Shown: positions 43,054 to 50,568 of the stretch, one piece after another
How positions within the stretch are numbered: position 1 is the stretch's first letter
Layout: the number at the start of each line of letters is the position of its first letter
Source of the DNA: Microbispora rosea
Lineage (GTDB): Bacteria > Actinomycetota > Actinomycetes > Streptosporangiales > Streptosporangiaceae
Reading direction: 5' to 3'
Assembly (NCBI RefSeq): GCF_900156315.1
Contig: NZ_FTNI01000031.1
Location: 54,058-118,057, forward strand
DNA: 64,000 nucleotides
Position numbers and translations under genes: made by a program
The notes under the pieces: generated by a model
What the model was told of the DNA's origin: nothing
What the model saw: only the letters and a program-made list of their open reading frames with translations
The model's database searches: none

Positions 43054-44541
43054 TCAGGCGAGGCCGGCGAGCACCTCGGCCGCCGCCTGACCGCAGACCC
43101 GGGCGGCGCCGTGCGTGGCGATGTGCACCGCGCCCAGGTCCGTGCGGCCCGGCAGCCCCATCTCGACCACGACGCCGTCCGGCCGGGCGGCCAGCAGGCG
43201 CTCCAGCAGGTCCGTCTGCCACGGGTGCCGGTGGGCGTCCCGCACCACGATCACGAGCGGCCGGTCGGCGGCCTGGCGCAGCACCATGCCGGCGACCTCG
43301 TTGTGGACGTCGTCCTGCCGCAGCCGGGCGACCGTGGTGCCGGGCAGCAGCTTGCTCAGCGGCTCCCCCGCACCCCACGGCATGCCCTTGTCGATCGCGA
43401 GGTTGGTCTCCGGCGCCAGCTCCAGCACGTGCGGGGCGGCCGCCAGCGGCAGCAGGCCGTCCGCGCCGCGCCGGGTCACCCGTACGGCCCGGCGGGCGGC
43501 GACCAGCCCGACCTCGTCCCGTACGTCGTCCACGGGCGGGGCCTGGGCCTGCCAGGCGGTCAGCGCGCGCACCCGCGCGGCGGCGTCGGCGAGCCGCTCC
43601 TCCGGCAGCCTGCCCTCGGTCACCGCGTCCGCCACCGCGTCGCGGATGTGCTCGTAGGTCGCCTCGTCGGCGTTCTCCCCGCCCACGCAGACCGCGTCGG
43701 CCCCGGCCGCCACCGCCATCGCGCTCGCGCCGCCCAGACCGTACCGGCCCGAGACGGCGGCCATCTCGATGCCGTCGGTGACGACGAGGCCGTCGAAGCC
43801 CAGCTCCTCCCGCAGCAGGCCGGTGAGGACGCGGGGGCTGAGCGTCGCTGGCAACTCCTCGTCGTACGCCGTGACCAGCAGGTGGCCGGTCATGATCGAG
43901 CGCACGCCCTCGCCGATGGCCACCCGGAACGGCTCCAGCTCGACCTCGGCCAGCTCGTCGCGGGAGGCCGTGACGCGCGGCACGCCGTGGTGGGAGTCGA
44001 CCGACGTGTCGCCGTGCCCGGGGAAGTGCTTGGCGCAGGCCGCCACGCCGGTGGACTGCAGGCCGCGGATCCAGGCGGCCGTGTGCCGCGCGACAAGCAC
44101 TGGATCGGCCCCGAAGGACCGCAGGCCGATGACCGGGTTGTCCGGATTGGAGTTGACGTCGGCGGCCGGGGCGAAGTCGATGCTCACCCCCGCCGCCCGC
44201 AGGTCGCGCCCGATGTCGCGGGCCACCCGCTCGGTCAGCTCCACGTCGTCCACGACGCCGAGGGCGTAGTTGCCCGGCCGCGAGCTGCCCGTGCGGGCCT
44301 CCAGCCTCGTCACCTCCCCCGCCTCCTCGTCGATGCCGATCAGGATCTCGGGATTGTCCGCGCGCAGGGCCGAGGTGAGCGCGGCGAGCTGGGCGGGGGT
44401 GTCGACGTTCCGGGAGAACAGCACCACACCGGCGAGCCCGCAGGCGAGCCGCCGCCGCACCCAGTCGGGAGCGGTGGTCCCGATGAAGCCGGGCAACAGG
44501 ACCGTGTCGGCCAGACGGAGCAGGTCAGGGCTTCGCTTCAT
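43054..44541 (-). CDS. nagZ: Glycoside hydrolase family 3, beta-N-acetylhexosaminidase (NagZ-like)
   Basis: A 495-residue GH3 enzyme that removes N-acetylglucosamine from peptidoglycan or chitin fragments. The diagnostic NagZ motif is KHFPGHGDTSVDSHH at residues 171-185, whose Asp/His dyad (GHGDT and H184) acts as acid/base. The nucleophile Asp lies in LVVTDGIEMAAV near residue 247. IDEEAGEVTRL and IDFAPAADVN are other family blocks. No signal peptide is seen, so it is cytosolic. ATG 44541 is preferred over 44559. A 19-bp operator lies 42 bp upstream. Confidence 0.92.
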   Translation of the reverse strand: MKRSPDLLRLADTVLLPGFIGTTAPDWVRRRLACGLAGVVLFSRNVDTPAQLAALTSALRADNPEILIGIDEEAGEVTRLEARTGSSRPGNYALGVVDDVELTERVARDIGRDLRAAGVSIDFAPAADVNSNPDNPVIGLRSFGADPVLVARHTAAWIRGLQSTGVAACAKHFPGHGDTSVDSHHGVPRVTASRDELAEVELEPFRVAIGEGVRSIMTGHLLVTAYDEELPATLSPRVLTGLLREELGFDGLVVTDGIEMAAVSGRYGLGGASAMAVAAGADAVCVGGENADEATYEHIRDAVADAVTEGRLPEERLADAAARVRALTAWQAQAPPVDDVRDEVGLVAARRAVRVTRRGADGLLPLAAAPHVLELAPETNLAIDKGMPWGAGEPLSKLLPGTTVARLRQDDVHNEVAGMVLRQAADRPLVIVVRDAHRHPWQTDLLERLLAARPDGVVVEMGLPGRTDLGAVHIATHGAARVCGQAAAEVLAGLA

Positions 44542-44582
44542 GCTGCGCCCGCAGGGCATCGCTCAGGCATGCCCCGCAATCT

Positions 44583-44601
44583 AATAGGAAAGTTTCCTAT
44601 T
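44583..44601 (-). promoter_or_regulatory. 19-bp operator upstream of nagZ
   Basis: AATAGGAAAGTTTCCTATT has perfect 9-bp arms around a single central base. The AGGAAA-N-TTTCCT core looks like sites bound by ROK-family repressors of amino-sugar and chitosan genes in streptomycetes; that comparison is from memory. It lies between the phoD stop and the nagZ start, where the nagZ promoter must be. Confidence 0.65.
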
Positions 44602-44633
44602 TGCTAGGGGGCAGACCTCGGTTGTCGCCCCGA

Positions 44634-46010
44634 TCACACGTCCGTGCGGTGGAGCCTGTTCTCCTTCACCTCGAAGCCGGCGATGGTCGTCAGCGGCGCG
44701 CCGGGACGGTCGACGAAGGCCACGGCCCGGTAGTCCGCGCGGAAGTTCTCCATGTCCGCCACGCAGGACACGTAGCCGTGGCGGCTGTCGAAGAACGCGA
44801 TGTGCGGGTTCAGCGAGAGGATTCCGCTGCCGTCGGTGATGCCCGGCATGCTCGTCACCGACGGCCCGACGAACTCGACCCCGAGGGCGCGGGAGGCCGG
44901 ATCCGCCCAGTCCTCGCGCACGTCGCAGGCGTACGCGCTGTGCACGTCGCCGCTCAGCACGACCAGCCCGTCGGGGGCGGCGGCGAGCACGCGGGCGCGC
45001 GAGTCCGGGTAGCCGTCCCAGGCGTCGGCGCTGACGGGTTCGAGGGGGAACGTGCGCCGGGAGAAGAAGACCGCCTGCGCGAGCACCTTCCACCGGGCCG
45101 TCGATCCGTGCAGCCGTTCCTTCAGCCACTTCTCCTGCTCGGCGCCGAGCATGTCGCGCCCCTCGCGATACTGGCGGGTGTCGGCGAGCATGAAGTCGGC
45201 CACCCGGCCGTACGGCCGCCGGCGGTAGTTCTGCAGGGCGGAGCCGGACGGGTGGACGCGCAGCGGCTGGTGCTCGTAGTAGGCCTTGAACGCGGCGGTC
45301 CTGCGCTTGAGGAAGGCGGCGGGGCTGCCGCCGTCGCCGGGCAGCGCGCCCGCCCAGTTGTCGCGGACCTCGTGGTCGTCGGGGATGGCGACCCACGGCG
45401 CGGCGGCGTGGGCGGCCTGCAGGTCCGGGTCCATCTTGTAGCGGGCGTAGCGGTTGCGGTAGGCGCCGAGCGTCGTGCACTCGGCCGTCGACTCGAGCGG
45501 GCGCACCCAGCGGCCCGGCTTGGGGTTCTTCGGCTTGCCGTACTCGTAGATGTAGTCGCCGAGGTGGAGGACCAGGTCGGGGCGTTCGGCGGCGAGGTGG
45601 CGCAGCGCGGTGAAGTAGCCGTGCTCGTAACGCTGGCAGGAGACGAAGCAGAACCGGACGGGGGCGGTCGAGTCCGCGCCGGGCGCGGTCCTGGTGCGGC
45701 CCACCGGGCTGACGTGCCCCTCGATGGAGAAGCGGTAGAAGTAGTCGGCCGCGGGCCGCAGCCCGGAGACTCGCACGTGCACGCTGTGCGCCCAGTCCGG
45801 CTGCGCGGGGGCGGCGCCCGACTGGATCACCTTCGTGAACGCCTCGTCCTCGGCGAGCTCCCACCGTACGCTCATCGCCCGGTTGGGCATGCCGCCGGGC
45901 TGTGTCGGATGCAGCGGCTCGGGGGCCAGACGGGTCCACAGGATCACGCCGTCGGGTAACGGCTCGCCTGACGCCACCCCCAAGGTGAACGGATACCCCA
46001 TTTTCGCCAT
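44634..46010 (-). CDS. phoD: PhoD-family metallophosphoesterase (alkaline phosphatase D)
   Basis: A 458-residue PhoD-like phosphatase. It has the N-terminal PhoD_N domain (FTLGVASGEPLPDGVILWTRLAPEPL) and the metallophosphoesterase domain (FVSCQRYEHGYFTAL, LHLGDYIYEYG, PDDHEVRDNW, VVLSGDVHSAYACDV). These bind iron and calcium in known members. Family members are normally Tat-exported, but here the PhoD_N domain begins at residue 5, and no signal sequence is found in the 86 bp upstream. It may act in the cytosol or have lost its signal peptide. It is divergent from a TetR gene. Confidence 0.88.
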   Translation of the reverse strand: MAKMGYPFTLGVASGEPLPDGVILWTRLAPEPLHPTQPGGMPNRAMSVRWELAEDEAFTKVIQSGAAPAQPDWAHSVHVRVSGLRPAADYFYRFSIEGHVSPVGRTRTAPGADSTAPVRFCFVSCQRYEHGYFTALRHLAAERPDLVLHLGDYIYEYGKPKNPKPGRWVRPLESTAECTTLGAYRNRYARYKMDPDLQAAHAAAPWVAIPDDHEVRDNWAGALPGDGGSPAAFLKRRTAAFKAYYEHQPLRVHPSGSALQNYRRRPYGRVADFMLADTRQYREGRDMLGAEQEKWLKERLHGSTARWKVLAQAVFFSRRTFPLEPVSADAWDGYPDSRARVLAAAPDGLVVLSGDVHSAYACDVREDWADPASRALGVEFVGPSVTSMPGITDGSGILSLNPHIAFFDSRHGYVSCVADMENFRADYRAVAFVDRPGAPLTTIAGFEVKENRLHRTDV

Positions 46011-46092
46011 GAGTTCGATCCTGCCCTACCGATCCGATCCATGCGGGAAGGTCGGGCGACGCGAGAATGTGAACAAGCTCTTGCTCGACGGC

Positions 46093-46098
46093 CATAAT
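46093..46098 (+). promoter_or_regulatory. -10 box of the TetR-AlkD unit
   Basis: CATAAT lies 8 bp before the GTG at 46106, so the transcript probably starts at or next to the start codon (leaderless). The -35 region around 46069-46074 reads GTGAAC. Confidence 0.4.
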
Positions 46099-46105
46099 GG
46101 GAGCC

Positions 46106-46777
46106 GTGAACCAGCGTAAGGACTCCGGCGGTACGGCCGCGCCGGTCAAGGCGAAGCGGGGGACGGCGGGTTCGGCGTCCGAACGGCGCGACCACCTCGT
46201 CAAGCTCGCCGCCGAGTTGTTCGCACGCAAGGGCTTCCAGGCCACCACCGTGCGGGAGATCGCGCTGGAGGCCGGCATCCTGTCCGGCAGCCTCTACCAC
46301 CACTTCGACTCCAAGGAGACGATCGTCGACGAGGTGCTGCGCACCTTCCTCGAGGATCTGATCACCCGCTACCGCGCGGCGCTGGGCACGCACCCCGACC
46401 CGCGCTCGATCCTGGCGGAGATGGTCCGCATCGGCTTCGGCACGCTGGAGGACCATCGGGCGGCCATCACCGTCATGCAGAACGACTGGAACTACCTGCG
46501 CTCGCTGCCCGGCGACCGGTTCGACTACCTGGTGCGGGCCGAGGACGAGGTCGAGCGCATGTGGGTGGAGCAGATCACGAGCGGCCAGGCGGCCGGCCAG
46601 TTCCGCCCCGACGTCGATCCCAAGCTCACCTACCGGATGATCCGCGACACGATCTGGGTGACCGTGCGCTGGTTCCGCCCCGGCGGCAGGCTCGACACCG
46701 ACGCCCTGGCCGACCACTTCGTCAAGCTGCTGTTCGACGGCTTGGCGACCGGCGAGCGGGCGAGCCAGCCGTCATGA
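46106..46777 (+). CDS. TetR-family regulator, KstR2-like
   Basis: A 223-residue regulator. The HTH reads LAAELFARKGFQATTVREIALEAGILSGSLYHHFDSKETIVDEVLR, very close to the KstR2 group. The long C-terminal domain includes VMQNDWNYLRSLPG and YRMIRDTIWVTVRWFRPGG. KstR2 regulators control late steroid-ring degradation in actinobacteria and bind an acyl-CoA ligand. No steroid genes are in the window, and the KstR2 consensus dyad is not seen upstream, so only subfamily membership is supported. It overlaps the DNA-repair gene by 4 nt. Confidence 0.88.
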   Translation: MNQRKDSGGTAAPVKAKRGTAGSASERRDHLVKLAAELFARKGFQATTVREIALEAGILSGSLYHHFDSKETIVDEVLRTFLEDLITRYRAALGTHPDPRSILAEMVRIGFGTLEDHRAAITVMQNDWNYLRSLPGDRFDYLVRAEDEVERMWVEQITSGQAAGQFRPDVDPKLTYRMIRDTIWVTVRWFRPGGRLDTDALADHFVKLLFDGLATGERASQPS

Positions 46778-47454
46778 CGCTACTCAAGGCCGTACGGCTC
46801 GCGCTGACCGAGCTGGCCGACCCCGCGCGCGCCGAGGGCATGCGTTCGTACATGAAGTCGGAGATGCCCTTCCTCGGGGTGACGGCCGTGCCGCGGCGGG
46901 CCGCGCTGCGCAAGGTCTTCGCCGAGCACCGGCTCGACAGCGCCCCCGAGTGGCGCAGGGCGGTGCTGGTGCTGTGGCGCGAGGCGGAATACCGCGAGGA
47001 GCGCTACGCCGCCATCGAGCTGTCCGCGCACCGCTTCTACCGGTCCTGGCAGACGCTCTACACGATCCCCATGTACGAGGAGATGATCGTCACCGGGGCG
47101 TGGTGGGACCTGGTGGACGACATCGCCGTGCACCGGATCGGCACGCTGCTGCGGCTGTATCCCGAGAGCATGCGCCGCATGGTGCTGGAGTGGGCGCACG
47201 ACCCTGACCTGTGGAAGCGGCGCACCGCCATCCTGTGCCAGAACTCCTTCAAGGACCGCACCGACGTCCACCTGCTCTACGCCTGCATCGAGCCGAGCCT
47301 GTCGGACACCGACTTCTTCGCCCGCAAGGCGATCGGCTGGGCGCTGCGGGAGTACGCGAAGACCAACCCGCAGGAGGTGCTCCGTTACGTGAAGCACCAG
47401 GGCATCAGCGGGCTGAGCCGCCGCGAGGCGCTGCGCAACATCCCCGGCGCGTAG
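46774..47454 (+). CDS. AlkD-like DNA alkylation repair protein
   Basis: A 226-residue all-helical HEAT-like protein of the AlkC/AlkD superfamily. AEGMRSYMKSEMPFLGVTAVPRRAALRKVF, YEEMIVTGAWWDLVDDIAVHRIG and WKRRTAILCQNSFKDRTD are the conserved DNA-binding segments, and RKAIGWALREYAKTNPQEVLRYV closes the solenoid. AlkD excises positively charged alkylated bases without flipping them. The ATG overlaps the TetR stop (ATGA, 46774-46777), so it is translated together with the regulator. Confidence 0.9.
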   Translation: MTLLKAVRLALTELADPARAEGMRSYMKSEMPFLGVTAVPRRAALRKVFAEHRLDSAPEWRRAVLVLWREAEYREERYAAIELSAHRFYRSWQTLYTIPMYEEMIVTGAWWDLVDDIAVHRIGTLLRLYPESMRRMVLEWAHDPDLWKRRTAILCQNSFKDRTDVHLLYACIEPSLSDTDFFARKAIGWALREYAKTNPQEVLRYVKHQGISGLSRREALRNIPGA

Positions 47455-47458
47455 GGAG

Positions 47459-48115
47459 TCAGTCCCCCAGGAGCCACCGCGCCGCCCGCCGGAGCAGGGC
47501 GCGGCGCACCGGGTTCTCGTACGACCGGGTGTCGTGGCCGAGCGCGTCGTACACGACCCTGCCGCCCGCCACGGTTCTCGCCCACAACAGCGGCTGGTCT
47601 CCGCAGTACGCCAGCGGCTCCACGCCGGGCAGGACGTCGAGGTCGGTGTAGACCTCGTCGGTCACCTCGAAGCCGCTCAGGCCCTCGACGATCGGGTGAC
47701 CGTCGCCGAGCCGGATCTTGGCCGGGCCGATCGGGGGGTGGTACGACCGGCCCCACCTCCAGGCGCCACCCAGGATCTCGGCCCACTCGGGCCAGTCGTC
47801 GAAGCACAGCGAGGCGGTGTGCACGGCCAGCAGCCCGCCGCCCCTCGCGAGGTGATCGAGCACCGTCCGCCTGACGGAGTCCGGCGTCTCGAAACGCCAG
47901 CGGTCCCGCTCCTCCGCGAAGTCGCCGCCGTCCATCCTCCATCGGAACGCGTTGACCGTGATCAGGCCGACCGGCGGAGGCGCCGCCAGGGCTCCGGAGA
48001 CGTCCTCGGTGATCTCCGACTCGACGCCGATCTCGGCGAGCACGTCCGCCAGGGCGGCCGAGGTGGCCGGGAAGTCGTGGGCCACTCCTCCGGACACGAT
48101 GAGGTTGCGCGGCAT
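47459..48115 (-). CDS. ThuA-like (glutamine-amidotransferase-fold) protein
   Basis: A 218-residue protein with the ThuA core: RNLIVSGGVAHDFPATSAALADVL, GGGLLAVHTASLCFDDWPEWAEILGG and HPIVEGLSGFEVTDEVYTDL. It ends GRVVYDALGHDTRSYENPVRRALLRRAARWLLG. ThuA proteins accompany sugar utilisation; their reaction is not established. The nucleophilic Cys of true amidotransferases is not clearly present. It is convergent with alkD (4 bp apart). Confidence 0.85.
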   Translation of the reverse strand: MPRNLIVSGGVAHDFPATSAALADVLAEIGVESEITEDVSGALAAPPPVGLITVNAFRWRMDGGDFAEERDRWRFETPDSVRRTVLDHLARGGGLLAVHTASLCFDDWPEWAEILGGAWRWGRSYHPPIGPAKIRLGDGHPIVEGLSGFEVTDEVYTDLDVLPGVEPLAYCGDQPLLWARTVAGGRVVYDALGHDTRSYENPVRRALLRRAARWLLGD

Positions 48116-48155
48116 GGAAGCACCCTAGGCCCTGGGCGCCCTCAGGCCCTCCCCC

Positions 48156-48179
48156 GTCTTGGGCCCTGTCTTGGGCCCT
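48156..48179. repeat. 12-bp tandem repeat GTCTTGGGCCCT, two copies
   Basis: Two perfect copies (48156-48167, 48168-48179) lie in a GGGCCC-rich stretch between ThuA and the TetR remnant; further GGGCCC words surround it. It may fold as a terminator or be simple slippage. Confidence 0.55.
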
Positions 48180-48257
48180 GTGCCGCCCTCGGGCCCTGCC
48201 CCGCGACGCCTCGGGGTTCCCCGTGCGCAGGCGTGCGCGGCGCCCGCACGCGGCCGG

Positions 48258-48659
48258 TCAGGTCGCGGGCCCTCCGCCCGTGCCGCCCAGGACCGCCGCC
48301 ACCAGGTCGGCGGCGGCGTCCTCGTCCGTGCCGAGGTCGGTGGAGCCGCCGACGAGGCTCACGACGAACGCGCGGTGGAAGCAGGCTCCCAGCAAGAGCG
48401 CCGCCGCCGCGTGGGGCTTCGTCCCCGCCGGGAACCTGCCCAGCCGCTGCTCCTCGGCGAGGTGACGGCCGAGGACCGCGACCGGCACATGCGGGCCGCC
48501 GCCGTTGCCGGCGAGCATCTGCCGGAAGCCCTCCCGCAGCGTGGCCTCCGCGAGCAGGCCGGCGATGAGGGGCAGCGACCTGCCGAAGAAGCGGATCGCG
48601 GCCACGGCGAACTCCTCCAGGCTCGCGGCCGGATCCCCCTCCCCGCGGTCGCGCGCAAC
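48258..48659 (-). pseudogene. TetR-family regulator remnant lacking its HTH
   Basis: The frame encodes only the ligand-binding C-terminal part of a TetR protein. It reads ASLEEFAVAAIRFFGRSLPLIAGLLAEATLREGFRQMLAG, HLAEEQRLGRFPAGTKPHAAAALLLGACFHRAFV and a Gly-rich end. Going upstream the frame stays open but loses family character near 48650, where the plus-strand NmrA-like remnant begins. No HTH or start codon exists on this side. The first usable start (GTG 48605) would give a 115-residue protein without a DNA-binding domain. Confidence 0.7.
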
Positions 48660-49108
48660 CGGGACATGGCGGGGCCGTCGTCTACGTCGTGGGCCCCAGC
48701 GGGGGCGGTCCCACGAACCTCTATTCGGAGTGCGGTCGCAACGTCATGGACGCGATGGCCCGGCAGGGCGTGCGCCGCATCGTCGTCGTGACGAACGCGC
48801 TGGGCGACCAGCCCTCGGACACGACGCCGCAGCGGCTGCTCAAGCGGCTCGTACGGAGGATCTTCCTGGAGGCGGCGTGCCGGGACGCCCGGCTGCTTGA
48901 GCGGGAGATCCGCACCCGCGACCTCGACTGGACCGTCGTACAGCCGCCCCGCCTCACGAACGGAGCAGCGACCGGCGCCTACCGCACCGCCGCCGGGGAC
49001 GCCGTCCGCGGCGGTGTGCGCATCTCCAGGGCGGACCTGGCCGGATACATGCTGAAGGCGCTGGAGGACCCCGGCACCGTCCACAGCATGATCGGCATCG
49101 CCTACTGA
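48659..49108 (+). pseudogene. NAD(P)H-binding (NmrA-like/SDR-e) remnant lacking the Rossmann N-terminus
   Basis: The frame resumes inside the protein at GGAVVYVVGPSGGGPTNLYSECGRNVMDAMARQGVRRIVVVTNAL. It continues to DLDWTVVQPPRLTNGAATGAYR, RISRADLAGYMLKAL and the normal end. The N-terminal GATGxxG nucleotide-binding region is missing, so it cannot bind cofactor. The GTG at 48689 lacks an SD. Intact relatives are usually divergent from a TetR gene; here both 5' halves and their shared promoter are gone. The following 49109-49319 holds nothing I can support. Confidence 0.7.
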
Positions 49109-49319
49109 CCTCTCGGCGCCGCCGCGGCCGGGCGTCCCACGCTCATGCGTCCTGACGTGTGGAAAGCCGCCGTTCCGCCTTCGGCTGACGCGCGCTGCCG
49201 ACAGCCGGCAGACGAACCGCTCCACGCTGGACGACGGCGGTCCAGGTCGCGTCTGCATGATCACCATCGTGCCGGATAGCCGCGGTCATCCGGGAAGACC
49301 TCGGTGAGCGTACGGCGCG

Positions 49320-49784
49320 CTAAACCGCGCTGTCGCCCTGTAGGCGGCGGGAGCGCCTGGTGTCCACGTTGCCGGTCAAGGTTGTGAGGATGCCGGGTAG
49401 CTCCGCCACAGTCTCGGCGGGAAGGCCGGCCACGGTCTCCTCCGCGAGGGCGCACCACAGGTGCTTGACCTGGTCGGCCAGCGCTCTGCCGCTATCGGTG
49501 AGTTCCACGATGCTGGCACGCCGGTCGGAGGGGGCGGGTCTGCGGCGGATGTGGCCGCCGGCTTCGAGCTTGCGGGTCATGAGCGTGACGCTGGGCGGCT
49601 CGCAGCCGAGCGCCTCGCTGAGTTGGGACTGGATCGCCGGGCCGGTCCGTGCGAGTTCGAGCAGGAGCGCCTCCTGGCCGGGATGCAGGCCGAGCGGAGC
49701 CAGCAGCGCGGCGGCCCTGGCCCGGTGGCGCAGGCTCAGCAGGCGGATTGCCTGGTTGAGGGCGTCGGCTTGCTCGAAGTCCAT
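49320..49784 (-). CDS. MarR-family transcriptional regulator
   Basis: A 154-residue winged-helix protein. The DNA-binding core is IQSQLSEALGCEPPSVTLMTRKLEAGGHIRRRPAPSDRRASIVELTDSGRAL (residues about 52-105). Dimer helices lie at both ends. ATG 49784 follows AAGGAGAG. It is divergent from the WrbA-MFS unit with two operator copies between, so it most likely represses both directions and responds to a quinone or electrophile (inferred from the partner). Confidence 0.93.
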   Translation of the reverse strand: MDFEQADALNQAIRLLSLRHRARAAALLAPLGLHPGQEALLLELARTGPAIQSQLSEALGCEPPSVTLMTRKLEAGGHIRRRPAPSDRRASIVELTDSGRALADQVKHLWCALAEETVAGLPAETVAELPGILTTLTGNVDTRRSRRLQGDSAV

Positions 49785-49803
49785 GGGCTCTCCTTGACAG
49801 ATC

Positions 49804-49834
49804 AGTTATGCGCATAACTATTATCCGCATAACT
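49804..49834. promoter_or_regulatory. Tandem MarR operators between marR and the WrbA-like gene
   Basis: AGTTATGCGCATAACT (49804-49819) is a perfect 16-bp palindrome. An imperfect copy, ATTATCCGCATAACT (49820-49834), lies immediately next to it. They occupy the middle of the 77-bp divergent spacer and stand out as AT-rich in GC-rich DNA. Confidence 0.8.
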
Positions 49835-49861
49835 AATCCTAGGACATCGAGGAGCTCAGAC

Positions 49862-50539
49862 ATGACCGTGAAGGTCGCCGTCGTCTACTACAGCGCGACA
49901 GGCAGTGTTCACTCACTCGCGCAGGCCGTCGCCGAGGGCGCCGTCTCGGCCGGAGCCGAAGTGCGGCTGCGGCGGGTCGCCGAACTGGCGCCCGACAGCG
50001 CGATCGACCGGAACCCGTCGTGGCGGCAGCACGCCGATGCCACCGCTTCGATCACCGAGGCGTCGGTCGAGGACCTGGCGTGGGCCGACGCGTTCGCGTT
50101 CGGTACGCCGACCCGGTTCGGCGCGCCGGCCGCGCAGCTCAAGCAGTTCATCGACCAGGCCGGCGGGCTCTGGCGGGAAGGAAGACTGGCGGACAAGCCG
50201 GTAACGGCCTTCACCTCGGCCTACAACCGGCACGGCGGCAGCGAGGCCACGATCCTTTCTCTAGCCAACGTCTTCTACCACTGGGGAGCGCTGATCGTAC
50301 CGACCGGGTTCACCGACCCGGCCGTGTACGCCGCCGGCGGCAACCCCTACGGCACGTCGATGACCGGCCCGGCCTCGGACGGCCCGGACACCGCGGCGCT
50401 GGAAGCGGCCAGGTATCAGGGACGGAGGCTGGCCCGGATCGCGATCCGGCTGCTCAAGGGCGACCGCCCCGCCGATGCCATCGCACCGGACGGGAACGCC
50501 CGCGACGACCTGGCCGCGACGACCTCGCCGAGCGCGTGA
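49862..50539 (+). CDS. WrbA-like NAD(P)H:quinone oxidoreductase (flavodoxin fold)
   Basis: A 225-residue flavodoxin-like protein. VAVVYYSATGSVHSLAQAVAEGA is the FMN phosphate loop. AFAFGTPTRFGAPAAQLKQFIDQAGGLW and TSAYNRHGGSEATILSLANVFYHWGALIVPTGF match WrbA. WrbA reduces quinones by two electrons, protecting from redox cycling. The last 40 residues are extra. ATG 49862 has GAGGAG upstream. It is followed after 29 bp by an MFS exporter, giving a detoxify-and-export pair under MarR control. Confidence 0.93.
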   Translation: MTVKVAVVYYSATGSVHSLAQAVAEGAVSAGAEVRLRRVAELAPDSAIDRNPSWRQHADATASITEASVEDLAWADAFAFGTPTRFGAPAAQLKQFIDQAGGLWREGRLADKPVTAFTSAYNRHGGSEATILSLANVFYHWGALIVPTGFTDPAVYAAGGNPYGTSMTGPASDGPDTAALEAARYQGRRLARIAIRLLKGDRPADAIAPDGNARDDLAATTSPSA

Positions 50540-50568
50540 GCGGCGGCGTCCGGCAGGGGAAAAAGGTC

